A stretch of DNA of 64,000 nucleotides from Pseudomonas sp. (GTDB lineage Bacteria; Pseudomonadota; Gammaproteobacteria; Pseudomonadales; Pseudomonadaceae). Under the pieces are notes generated by a model. The model was not told the origin of the DNA. It ran no database searches and was given only the letters and a program-made list of their open reading frames with translations. Position numbers and translations under genes: made by a program. Below are positions 43,723-53,150 of the stretch, one piece after another. The stretch covers positions 1-64,000 of the forward strand of contig NZ_JASLAW010000246.1 in assembly GCF_030147005.1 (NCBI RefSeq). The letters are read 5' to 3'. Positions within the stretch are counted from its first letter, which is position 1. Each line of letters starts with the position of its first letter.

Positions 43723-46700
43723 TTATCCGGTGATGGGCGCGGGGGCCGAGGGTTGTCCGGCGGTGTCGTTTTCATCCTCGCTCACGGTGTACCAGGCCCA
43801 ATAAGTGATGCGCCTGAACGAGCCGTTGGCGTTGACCGTGCGGGTCGGTCTGCCCGTCGGGTCGTAGAACTGACGGTCGCTGTGGCCATGCTCGCGCAGG
43901 AAGACATCATTGATATAGCCATGCCGGTCGGCGAAATAGGGGCGGTAGACCCGGATGACCCAGCCTTGATTATTGTGTTCGACGCGCTCGCTGACGCGCC
44001 AGCGGGTGCGCGCGTTGACGTTCTTGATGCGATTGTCTTCCAGGCTCAGCATGCCGTCGTCCGTCACCTGATAAGCCAGGCCCGGTTCGGTTTTCTGCTT
44101 GCTCTGCAGCGTGCGACCGAAGCCGTCCCAGTGGGTCAGCGTCATGCGGATTTGCCGCGCCTCGTCGCCAGGGTAACGGTCGGCCTGCAGGGTCAGGCAG
44201 TGCACGGGCTCTCGAGGCGCTTTGGCGATCAGTGCCCGCAGGTTTTTTTTATCTTCGCTGTCGTTCCCTGCCGGTTTTTTCAAGCTTTCCCGGATGGCTG
44301 CAGGGATGTGTCCGTCCGGCATCAGATAGTGCTTGGCGACCCAATGGGCACGTATGTCAGCCTTGGCGATGGTGCCCATCCAACTGAACGGCGCGTAGAG
44401 GTAGGTGCTGGCAGCGTTTCCCTGCACGGTTTCGGGCGCCGTGAGCGCCTGGTCGATCACGCTGTCCAGGGCTGGACCGTCAGCTGACAGCGGCCCGAAC
44501 CCGGTGGCTTTACCGGCTTCGGTGCCGTGGAAACTGCTGGCCACCACCCGGCCAAACCCGTCGTACCGCGCCTGATGCACTGTGCCGTTGGGGTCGGTGA
44601 GCTTGATCGGCTGCCCCACGCGATAGTCGTAAGTGGCGAGTGTCACACAGCCATCGGCTTGTTTGATTTGGGTGACATGGCAGCAGTAGGGGTCGTAGTC
44701 CAGGGTGGCTTCGCCCAACGACTCGGTGAGCCGCCAACTGCGCAAGCGGTAAAAGCGCTTGGCATTCAGGTAGCGGGGGAATTGCCGGCGCACGGACCAG
44801 AGTTCCGGCGGGGCGTTGACCTCGGCGGTACTGGCGCAGAAAAACACCTCCATGGGGTGATAACCGATGTGCTGCAACTGCTGCTTCAGGTCCCAGGGCG
44901 TCTCGCCCGGCAGGGCGGGTATTTGCGCGTAGGCGTGCAGAGCGTTGGGGTCCAGCTCGGCGGTTTCCACGCAATCACTGAGCGCCTGTACGGTCGCGAC
45001 GCCAGGCGCCAGGGTCACCCCCTTGCCGCCGGCCTCACGGTAACGCTGCACGGACAACCCGCTCAGTTCTCGCGGCGCCTGCGGCCCCAGTGGCCCGGAG
45101 TTGCGCGGGATAAACGCTTCATAGCTGACTGCCGCGCTGCTCAAACCGGTGGGCGCCTCGCCCTTGGGCATCACCCACGTGTTGAGGCGCTGACGATAGG
45201 GCAGGCCCAGGCGCCATTGATCTTCTTGAGTCAGGTGAATCCACTGCGCCAGGGTTTCGCTCAGGTAGCAGGCTTGTTGCGCAGGGTCGTGGGTGTCACG
45301 CCACCACCGTTGCTGGTGGGCATCGACCAGTTGCGCAGGCGGGGCATCGTCCATCGTTTTACGTCTGGCGTGGTGCACCGTCACACTGTGAACCACGCCG
45401 GCATAAGGGTCCCAGCGCAAATTGATCTGATGCTCGCAGGCCGGGTCATCGTCGACTTGTTCGTAGTTGCACACCACCGACTCCAGGGCCAGCGGCAACA
45501 TCCGCGCCCATGGCTGTGTGGCCGACGCCGGCGCCAACTGACGCACCAGGTAGCGATGTTGCCGCACGGAGTAAGGCACGCCGCCGGACGGGGTGCGGGC
45601 GAACACTTCTACCCGCAGCGGCAACCCTCTGAGGGCGTAGGCCGCATCCCGTTGTTGAGCGGGCGTCGGCGCGACGATCAGGCGGTCGTGGTGGTCGCTG
45701 GGGTGGGCCGGTGCGCTGACTTCAAGTTGCCCCAACAGGGTGCCGCCCAGTGTGATGGCCTGTGGATCATGGCGGCTGTAGCCGTCATGGGGCATGTCCA
45801 ATAACCGACCTGTGTGAAACCAGCGTTTGCTCAGTATGCCGCCACCGTGCTCGTTGCCGGCGCCGGCTTCACTGTTGGTTTGCAGCAGCAGGCCGTAGCC
45901 CTGGAAGCTGCGTTCCAGCGGGTCGTAATAGCCCTGTCGATAGCTGAAGTGCTGGGTCAGTGTGTTCCCGGTGATTTCATCGTGCTGTATTTGACGGCTG
46001 ACCAGGTTAAGCGCGAACGGCACCCGGCTGACGCGAGGTGTTCCTTCGGCCAGCGCCTGTTTTTTTTCGTCGAGCCATTCCTGGGCGCTGCTGCGGTAGG
46101 CCATCCGACATTGTGCGCCGAGGTTGTTGCAGGTGTAGTTGAGCAGGCCGGGTTTACGTTCGAAAAAACGGTAGTGCCAATGTTGCGGGTTCGGGTGCGG
46201 GGTGGTGATGATCAAACTTGCACAGCCCTGGCCATGCAGGTCCACCATGCTGACCTGGCACAGGTCGTCATACTGCACGCCGGGTGGCCAGGGCAGTATC
46301 AAGGGGGTTTCGGCAAAACCGTCGGCCCCCTGATTCCGATAAATGCGCACATCGTCGGACGACAGGTACAACAAGTCGGCGGCGCCGCAGCCGTCCAGGT
46401 CTGCCAGCCTTACGTCGGCGGCCTTGAACAGCGTGTCCTTGAACGACAGCTTGGCCAGCACCCGACCTTTGCCGAATTTGCCGCGCCCCAGGTTGGGCCA
46501 GCAGGTGATCTCGTTGTGACGGATGCGCACCAGGTGTTGCTGGCCGCTGCCGAGTACATCGCTGAAACCGACCCAATCGGTGCTCGACGGGGTAAGCGAA
46601 GGCAGGTCATCGCCCTCGATCCCGTGTGCCAGCTCGATTCCGGCGGCAAAGCCGCTTTGTTGGCGGTTGGCGTACAGGCGCACGCTGCGTGGGCTTATCA

Positions 46701-48264
46701 GCGCAAGGTCGCCCAACCCCGCGCCCATCAGGTCGGCAAAGACCGCGCCGGGGTGAAAGTACTCCACGGGGAAGGCGTCAAACGGTACGAATCCCGATCC
46801 GGGCTGCGCGTTCAGCCTGAAGAAACCGCTCATGTCCGGACGGGCCAGCACCCATTCCGGACGACCGTCGCCATCGACATCGAGCAAAGCCTGATGCACG
46901 GGGCGCGACGGATGTTCTCCCGCAGGCCCGGCGGGCAATGCCTGAGCGGGGGCGTAAGTCACAGCCTGCGTGTCGGAGGGCTTTTCGCTGCGCTGGGGCG
47001 CGCGGTAATACCAGGCCCCGTCGCCCTGGTACAACATGCCCGGCAGGCCTTCGCCGTGTAAATCCACCAAGTGATAGCGCTGGCCATCGTTCAGGCCGGG
47101 AAAACCCTCCAGGCGCTGATAGCGGTCCCTGCCCAGGTGCAGGGCGCTGCTTTGATAGTTGAATTCCTGCGGCGGCAGGCTGGTGAGCAGGCCTTTTGCG
47201 TCCACGGCCTGCTCGTAGAGGGCGGTCAGCATGCTCAGGCCATTGCCGGCGGCGCGGTGTTGCAATAACAGGCGCTTGACGAGGACGGGGGCGGGCCCCA
47301 TGGCCGGCTCGTCCGGGAAGCGATGAAACATCAGGACCTGTCGGCACAGGTACTGTGTACGCCGCTCAAAACCATAGGCGTAGCTGGAAAAAGGGTCACC
47401 TCGCAGAGGCCAGGGATTCAGGGCATCGTACGGCGGCACGCGGTCCAGGGCTGCGGTACGCTGCCCGTAGTCGAACACCACGTGAAAGTGCCAACTCTGG
47501 GTGGTGAGGTCGTCGGTCTTGAATACATACAACGTCTCTTTTTCCCGCGCCTTGGTGTTGCCGTAGAACACACCGCGCAGATAGCGCTGCGCTCGACAGT
47601 CGTACGGGGACGGCTGGCGGATGGTATCGCCGTGATAGCAGTAGCCGATGTGTTCGCCATGAGCATTCAGGCTTTCCTCCAGCAACCATTGCGCGACATG
47701 TTCCGGTTGGTCGGGATCGCTGATGCGCGCCGAGAGCGTCTTGCCGTACACCTGTTGGCTGCCGTCGCCTGCCCGCACCAGCCAGAAGCCCGCTGCATCG
47801 GAGGCTGAACGCCAGTGTTCGATGCGCTCGAAACGGCTTTCCACTCGAGGAAAATAGCGGGTGACGGTGTAGGGCGTATCCAGTGGCGATTGATTGAAGT
47901 GGCTGCGCTGGATCTGGACGGGCGCGCCATCGGCGCGGCATTCGGGGATCAACACTTGCGCGTCCGGCCCCTGGAACGTGTCGGCCGCGCTATAGCTCGG
48001 CACGCCGCGCTGGGTACGCCGGCTGAAGGCGCTGAGATTGATGTCCCAACCGAACCCGAATGCGCTGTTGCCGGCGGTGCTGCGGTAGGTCAACGCCAGT
48101 TGCGGCGCATAACCACGGCCGGGGGAGAGGGGCAGCGCGATCTCGAGCGTTGCCGTGCCATCGGCGCCGACACTGCCCCAACCTTTGGCGATCCCCTCAA
48201 GGGTGCTGGCGGTGCTGGGCAGCGACGGTACGTTGAGGGGCGATGAGGTGGGCGCGGTATTCAT
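43723..48264 (-). CDS. Tc toxin subunit B (TcB2, TcdB/TcaC-like)
   Basis: 1513 residues, paralog of TcB1 with the same plan. SpvB-like N-terminus (GIAKGWGSVGADGTATLEIA, GFGWDINLSAFSRRTQRGVP). VCBS/propeller motifs (LLDVDGDGRPEWVLARPDMS, LADLDGCGAADLLYLSSDDV). C-terminal RHS-like DPNGTVHQARYDGFGRVVAS. Shared blocks such as YREAGGKGVTLAPGVATVQA (YREAGGFGKTLEPGVATAQA in TcB1) show the duplication is old. The ATG overlaps the tcaB-like stop by four bases (ATGA), so it is cotranslated with the TcA genes. Confidence 0.93.
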   Translation of the reverse strand: MNTAPTSSPLNVPSLPSTASTLEGIAKGWGSVGADGTATLEIALPLSPGRGYAPQLALTYRSTAGNSAFGFGWDINLSAFSRRTQRGVPSYSAADTFQGPDAQVLIPECRADGAPVQIQRSHFNQSPLDTPYTVTRYFPRVESRFERIEHWRSASDAAGFWLVRAGDGSQQVYGKTLSARISDPDQPEHVAQWLLEESLNAHGEHIGYCYHGDTIRQPSPYDCRAQRYLRGVFYGNTKAREKETLYVFKTDDLTTQSWHFHVVFDYGQRTAALDRVPPYDALNPWPLRGDPFSSYAYGFERRTQYLCRQVLMFHRFPDEPAMGPAPVLVKRLLLQHRAAGNGLSMLTALYEQAVDAKGLLTSLPPQEFNYQSSALHLGRDRYQRLEGFPGLNDGQRYHLVDLHGEGLPGMLYQGDGAWYYRAPQRSEKPSDTQAVTYAPAQALPAGPAGEHPSRPVHQALLDVDGDGRPEWVLARPDMSGFFRLNAQPGSGFVPFDAFPVEYFHPGAVFADLMGAGLGDLALISPRSVRLYANRQQSGFAAGIELAHGIEGDDLPSLTPSSTDWVGFSDVLGSGQQHLVRIRHNEITCWPNLGRGKFGKGRVLAKLSFKDTLFKAADVRLADLDGCGAADLLYLSSDDVRIYRNQGADGFAETPLILPWPPGVQYDDLCQVSMVDLHGQGCASLIITTPHPNPQHWHYRFFERKPGLLNYTCNNLGAQCRMAYRSSAQEWLDEKKQALAEGTPRVSRVPFALNLVSRQIQHDEITGNTLTQHFSYRQGYYDPLERSFQGYGLLLQTNSEAGAGNEHGGGILSKRWFHTGRLLDMPHDGYSRHDPQAITLGGTLLGQLEVSAPAHPSDHHDRLIVAPTPAQQRDAAYALRGLPLRVEVFARTPSGGVPYSVRQHRYLVRQLAPASATQPWARMLPLALESVVCNYEQVDDDPACEHQINLRWDPYAGVVHSVTVHHARRKTMDDAPPAQLVDAHQQRWWRDTHDPAQQACYLSETLAQWIHLTQEDQWRLGLPYRQRLNTWVMPKGEAPTGLSSAAVSYEAFIPRNSGPLGPQAPRELSGLSVQRYREAGGKGVTLAPGVATVQALSDCVETAELDPNALHAYAQIPALPGETPWDLKQQLQHIGYHPMEVFFCASTAEVNAPPELWSVRRQFPRYLNAKRFYRLRSWRLTESLGEATLDYDPYCCHVTQIKQADGCVTLATYDYRVGQPIKLTDPNGTVHQARYDGFGRVVASSFHGTEAGKATGFGPLSADGPALDSVIDQALTAPETVQGNAASTYLYAPFSWMGTIAKADIRAHWVAKHYLMPDGHIPAAIRESLKKPAGNDSEDKKNLRALIAKAPREPVHCLTLQADRYPGDEARQIRMTLTHWDGFGRTLQSKQKTEPGLAYQVTDDGMLSLEDNRIKNVNARTRWRVSERVEHNNQGWVIRVYRPYFADRHGYINDVFLREHGHSDRQFYDPTGRPTRTVNANGSFRRITYWAWYTVSEDENDTAGQPSAPAPITG

Positions 48265-51200
48265 GCTGCGCTCCGGCCCGGTCGTGCGGTGTAGCGCACG
48301 TGGATGATGATGTCGGTGAGCGATTCCAGCAGGCGTTTCTGTTGGGCGGGCTGGGGGAAGCTCAAGCGCCAGGACGACACGGCACCGGTGTATTCAAATG
48401 GCAGGTAACGGGGATCATTGTCGAAGTTGAGGGTGAACATCCCGCTGTCATCCAGCCCGCGTGACAGGGCAATTTGCTGGTGCGCCCGCAGGTCGGTCCT
48501 GAGTGTGCCATCGGGCATTCGTAGTTGATTGCGGTGCTGGGTCAAGGTCGCTTTGATGTCCTCATAGGGGCCCAGTATCGCCGGCAACGACACGCTGATG
48601 TGCTTGATGCGGCGCAGCGTGTGCCCAGGGTAATCCTCATCGAACAGGGCTTGCGTGAGCTCAAAGCACAGGGTGCCGTCTTTGACGAGCGCCGGCTTGT
48701 GGTCCGCCCAGGTTTTGGCGGGGGGCATGGGTTGGCCGGGTAACGTGGTCATGACCGAGCATTCGATCAGGCGCGCGCGCAGTGACACGGTTTTATTGAT
48801 TTCCAGGTCCCGAGGGGTGTGCTGCAGGTACGCCGTGTTCATCCGCACCAGGTTAAGTTTCAGCGCTTCGGCGCTCAGCATTCCGCGGGAGGCGTTTTGC
48901 CAGGCGTCACCCTGGAAAAACTGCCGGTCGTCGGCGGTTTCGTATTGCCAGCAGGCTTCGGTGGCCAGGCACAGTGATTGCACGCTGTCGTACAGCGCAT
49001 AGTAGAAGGTGCCCAGTCGCGCATTGAGCCACTGATAAAGTTCGGCCCGGGTAAAGCGAGCGCCAAGCAATTGATAGGCTGACTTGACCTGTGCCAGCGC
49101 GTGGCGGGCATTGCGCAGTTGCAGGCGCGTGGCGGTTTCCTGCTCGGTATGTGCCAGCAGCAGAGCATCGATCTGTGCCAATTCCAGGAGCGCCTGTTGT
49201 TCGGCTTGCGTCCACTCCTGGGCGCGACGATTGAATTGCTCGGCCCGGTCCAGGTCGTTGCCGCTGGCACGCGCGGCATTGGCCTCACCTTGGGTAAACG
49301 CCTGGGCCGCATGAAACGCGCCTTCCCAGCGCGAGCCTCCACTTGAGGTACCGAAGATATTGGGCATGAGCATTGCCGCTCCGGCGGCCATACCGGAAAG
49401 CGCCACTTTTGCTTCCCAGGCGGCGCTCTCCAGGTAATGTTGACCCGCTGCGGTTTCACCGGGGCTGATGCCTTCGTGCAAGCGCAGCGCCAGGTAGTCC
49501 ACGCGCGCCTGGACCACCGCGCGGCTGCGGCGCAGGGCCTCTCTGTTTCTCTCATCAATGACCAGCGCCTGGGTGTGCTGGGTCACCACCCCTTCGGCCA
49601 GTTCCCAGGCGTGCTGCTGTTGCAGCTCAAGGGACTGCGCCTGCTCCTTGCGTTCGATCAGCGTGAGCAGTGTGGCGCCGAACTGCATCAGACTGTCTAC
49701 CGCGCTCAACGCGTGGCCCAGCATGACCTGGAACCGATAGTGGCCGACTTCCGGACGGACCGGTACCGACCCACTGTCGCCGCCTGCGCCACTCTGGGCC
49801 TGTCGCGCCAGCAGTGCTGCGGGAGACAGCGGCGGGGCGAACAGTGAAGGGCGTAACGGCTTGCCACTGATGTCCAGGTGATGACGTAACCCATGCAGGC
49901 GACTTTCCAGGGTGTCCCAGCGCGCAACCAGATAGCTGTTCAGTGGGCGACAAAGATGCGGGCTGTCTTTGAGCCAGGTGCGTTGCCCGGCTGTTTTGCA
50001 CTGTGCCGCGAGCGCCTGGGTGTGTTCGGGCAGGTGTTCCAACCGGCGCAGCGTCGTTGAGGTGTCGCTGGCCAGTGCGCTCAGTGACAGCGGGGCCCAG
50101 GCATCGGCGCGCGTGACGGTCGCCCGCCTGCCCAGTAAGTTTTGTGCCTGTATGTACCAGAGTTTGGCTTCGGCCAGGCTGTCGGGGCTCACCTGTCGAT
50201 AGGCCGCGTCGCCCCGGTTGAGCAGGATGTCCACGTTGAGCAGGCTCAGGGCTTTGCGCAAGTAACCCGGAAAACTCAAGGCTTGGTAATGCGCGCTTTC
50301 CGGATGCCGGCATGCATAGCTCAGTTCCTTTGGTTGGCTGACCAGTGCATTGAGCGTCCCCGCGTCGGGCCGTCGAGGATCGAGCAGATAGTGCAGCCAG
50401 GTTTCGGCGTGGGCGTATTGCTGTTGTTGGTTGAAGTAATGGGCGAGGGTCCAGGGCAAGTAAATGAACAGTTCGCGAAAATACTTGCCGTGGGCGCCGC
50501 GCAGATCCAGCGGTTGGGAGGGGGAGCCTTCAGTCAGAGGCGGTTCCGTCCAGTCTTGAGCGGGCTTGGAAAACAACGGTTCAAGGCTCAGGGCGGCGGT
50601 GTCGACCAGTTGCCGGGCAAAGCTGGTATTGAGCCGGATCGCCGGGATCGTCGGGTTGATGCTTGCGGAGAAATCCATGAACTCGACGGTCGCGGCCTGT
50701 TCGCTGCGCAGGCGTTCGATGTGGGGAGCGAGCATCGGTTTGGCAGGGGTGTCGGCCCCGACGAGCGCGCATTCACCGGCCTGGAGCGCAAGCCCGATGG
50801 CTTTCGTGGATTCCTTGGTCCGCTCAAGGATAATCACGCCGTGGATCACGGTCAGCGGTGGCGATGATGGGGCGGGCAGTTTTATGCGTGCGGTCGCGAT
50901 GTGCTGGTTGGGCAATTCCGGGGAGGCGTCGGCATCGCTTTCATGATCGATGTCCGTGAGGTTCAGGATAAGGGCCGTGTTGTTATTGATGGCTGCGGGC
51001 ATCGGGAGGTCAGGCAGCTTGGACTGCATGATGACGTGCTTGTAGAGGCGGATGCTGGGCAGGGAAACGCTTGACGTCAGCCTCAGGTCATTGACGAAAT
51101 GCAGTTTTTTATTATCGGGGTCATCACCGGGAACGCTGTAGTCGCTGTAGCGATCGAGGATCGTCAGGAACTCGTCCTGTGAGTGGGTATATAGATACAG

Positions 51201-53114
51201 GAACGCACTTTTGTTGAAGCGCTTTCCGCCCAGTGAGTATTTCACGATGCGAACTTGTGCATCTGCCGGCTGCCCCAGCCTGCTGTCCTTGGCGCTTTCT
51301 CTCACGCCCGTCAGGTCCAGCAATATCGAGTCTTTATCATAGAGGGCGTTGGTAAAGCTTTTGCCCGTCGTATTGGATTTCAAAAACAGCGTATGTCGAA
51401 CGATGGTTACGTTGGGGTTGATCAGTTCGTTTACCGTGATGCTCGAGTCGTTGTTCAGCTCTATTTCGGATGTGTTCGGATCATGCAGTGCCGACTTGGT
51501 GGACAGCGAAATGACCATCTCATTTTGTTCGGATTTAAGAACGATTTTGTATGTTTGCAGGAAGCTCTCGGTTGTTTTCGAGGTGATGATGATTTCGTCG
51601 GTGATCGGATCATAGGCGGTGGTGGCGGTGGCGATATGTTTACTTTTATCTTCGAAGTTCCATTGTTTAAAGGTCTCAATGGGCGGCTGTTTGGGTGAAA
51701 AGGCAATCGTTGTTTTTTTGTGCTCGTCGGCTTCTTTTGTTTTGAACTGCAAGTTGTTCTGGTTGAGCGAAAGAAACAGGGTGAAGTACTGGTTGGCGAA
51801 CGAGGGCAACAAGGTGCTGGAAAACACATTGTCTTTATCCGGGCCACCGCGCAACGCGGTCTGCAGCGGGTTTTTTACCGCCGGTTCAAAAGCTTCCAGC
51901 AGACGCATGGTTTCCCGGGACACGGCCGACCCCGGTATGAATGTGTAGCGGTCCGGGCTGCCCCCAGAGGCGACGGTTTTAATCGCCAGGGACTGGTCCA
52001 CGGAGATGGCCTGGAAGAATTCGCCCAACAGCTCGACGCTATCTTTCTGTGAACTGGCCTGTATGCCGAGGAACAAGGTGGGCGGTGCACGGTTATCCAC
52101 CACCGCGATGGTCTGGGTAACGCTTGGGAGCAGGGCTGGCGTGAGGGCGTTAATCCCCTGGGTCACGCAGTGCTCTTCCAGGCCCGTGCGCGGAAGGCTC
52201 CAGCTGCCATCCAGTTGTTTATAGGAAAAGCACAGGCGGAACTTCACGAACTGGCTGTTTAACCATTCAGCCTGGCGCTGCTTCTCTTCTTCGTCCTGCG
52301 CTTCGGCATCGCCATTGGCGGGCGTGTTGAACGCGTTGTAAGGCGCAGGTTTGGTGCACTCGGCCCAGACTATGAACAAGCGCTTGTTGAACAGCACCGG
52401 GCGAATACTGTGGTCGGGAATGTCGCCTGAAAAGCTCAGGCTGATTTTTTCCCAATCGCTCCAGGCCAGCGCAGAGGGGGCGTCCGGGTTGAGGGTGGAA
52501 CGTTGGGACAGGTCCAGTGACCGCCAGTAATAGAAGTTGTCGGCGGCGGATTTACCGACGAAATAATAGGTGCTCGCTCCCAGTGCCTGCACATCGCCGT
52601 CAATGTAGCCATTGAGCGTGCGGATGCTGGCCATCCCTTCAAACCGCGACAGGTAGCCTTGGACCGCAGTCAGTACGGTGGCCGGTTGCATCCTGTTTTG
52701 GTTGAGGTCGTTCTCCAGGTGTTGAAAGCTCGCGCTCTTGTCCTCGCGCAACGTGGGGTCCAGAAAATTATGCGGGTGATAGCGCAGTTGCTGGCTCGCG
52801 CTCCACAGCGGGTAGGCGTGCAGGGACGTCTGCCAGGCGCGCGTTTCGTCGGGTGACATGCCCTGGTCTTCATAGCCCGGTTCAAGGCCGGCATGGATTC
52901 GACTGATGTAGTGCTGCAGGCTGGTGATGGCACTGGCCACCGGGCTGCTCGGCACGGCCTGGCTGACTTGAACGTCCAGCAGCCAATAGTCGTAGAGATC
53001 GTTTGGGGTGCGCAGTGACTGTTTCAGGGGCGTGCTGATGCAATGGGCCAGGTAGTAACCGAGCATGGCGTCACGGCGCGCCTCATTGAGGGTGCGGTCG
53101 AGGGTCTCAGACAT
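48261..53114 (-). CDS. Tc toxin subunit A, C-terminal part (TcaB-like)
   Basis: 1617 residues. Begins with an ABC-toxin N domain (LNEARRDAMLGYYLAHCIST, NDLYDYWLLDVQVSQAV), then neuraminidase-like/receptor-binding regions, a linker, pore-forming helices (VKSAYQLLGARFTRAELYQW) and a C-terminal TcB-binding domain (LSRGLDDSGMFTLNFDNDPR). Together with the upstream gene it forms one pentameric TcA pore. The start is MSETLDRTL at 53114 (AAGGA at proper distance), not the ATG at 53120, which sits almost on the SD. Residues about 440-690 (51050-51800) are Lys/Asn/Ile-rich with AT-rich codons, unlike the rest. Confidence 0.92.
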   Translation of the reverse strand: MSETLDRTLNEARRDAMLGYYLAHCISTPLKQSLRTPNDLYDYWLLDVQVSQAVPSSPVASAITSLQHYISRIHAGLEPGYEDQGMSPDETRAWQTSLHAYPLWSASQQLRYHPHNFLDPTLREDKSASFQHLENDLNQNRMQPATVLTAVQGYLSRFEGMASIRTLNGYIDGDVQALGASTYYFVGKSAADNFYYWRSLDLSQRSTLNPDAPSALAWSDWEKISLSFSGDIPDHSIRPVLFNKRLFIVWAECTKPAPYNAFNTPANGDAEAQDEEEKQRQAEWLNSQFVKFRLCFSYKQLDGSWSLPRTGLEEHCVTQGINALTPALLPSVTQTIAVVDNRAPPTLFLGIQASSQKDSVELLGEFFQAISVDQSLAIKTVASGGSPDRYTFIPGSAVSRETMRLLEAFEPAVKNPLQTALRGGPDKDNVFSSTLLPSFANQYFTLFLSLNQNNLQFKTKEADEHKKTTIAFSPKQPPIETFKQWNFEDKSKHIATATTAYDPITDEIIITSKTTESFLQTYKIVLKSEQNEMVISLSTKSALHDPNTSEIELNNDSSITVNELINPNVTIVRHTLFLKSNTTGKSFTNALYDKDSILLDLTGVRESAKDSRLGQPADAQVRIVKYSLGGKRFNKSAFLYLYTHSQDEFLTILDRYSDYSVPGDDPDNKKLHFVNDLRLTSSVSLPSIRLYKHVIMQSKLPDLPMPAAINNNTALILNLTDIDHESDADASPELPNQHIATARIKLPAPSSPPLTVIHGVIILERTKESTKAIGLALQAGECALVGADTPAKPMLAPHIERLRSEQAATVEFMDFSASINPTIPAIRLNTSFARQLVDTAALSLEPLFSKPAQDWTEPPLTEGSPSQPLDLRGAHGKYFRELFIYLPWTLAHYFNQQQQYAHAETWLHYLLDPRRPDAGTLNALVSQPKELSYACRHPESAHYQALSFPGYLRKALSLLNVDILLNRGDAAYRQVSPDSLAEAKLWYIQAQNLLGRRATVTRADAWAPLSLSALASDTSTTLRRLEHLPEHTQALAAQCKTAGQRTWLKDSPHLCRPLNSYLVARWDTLESRLHGLRHHLDISGKPLRPSLFAPPLSPAALLARQAQSGAGGDSGSVPVRPEVGHYRFQVMLGHALSAVDSLMQFGATLLTLIERKEQAQSLELQQQHAWELAEGVVTQHTQALVIDERNREALRRSRAVVQARVDYLALRLHEGISPGETAAGQHYLESAAWEAKVALSGMAAGAAMLMPNIFGTSSGGSRWEGAFHAAQAFTQGEANAARASGNDLDRAEQFNRRAQEWTQAEQQALLELAQIDALLLAHTEQETATRLQLRNARHALAQVKSAYQLLGARFTRAELYQWLNARLGTFYYALYDSVQSLCLATEACWQYETADDRQFFQGDAWQNASRGMLSAEALKLNLVRMNTAYLQHTPRDLEINKTVSLRARLIECSVMTTLPGQPMPPAKTWADHKPALVKDGTLCFELTQALFDEDYPGHTLRRIKHISVSLPAILGPYEDIKATLTQHRNQLRMPDGTLRTDLRAHQQIALSRGLDDSGMFTLNFDNDPRYLPFEYTGAVSSWRLSFPQPAQQKRLLESLTDIIIHVRYTARPGRSAA

Positions 53115-53150
53115 GGTCATTCCTTGAGTCTGTGAGGTAAGGGCAGGCTG

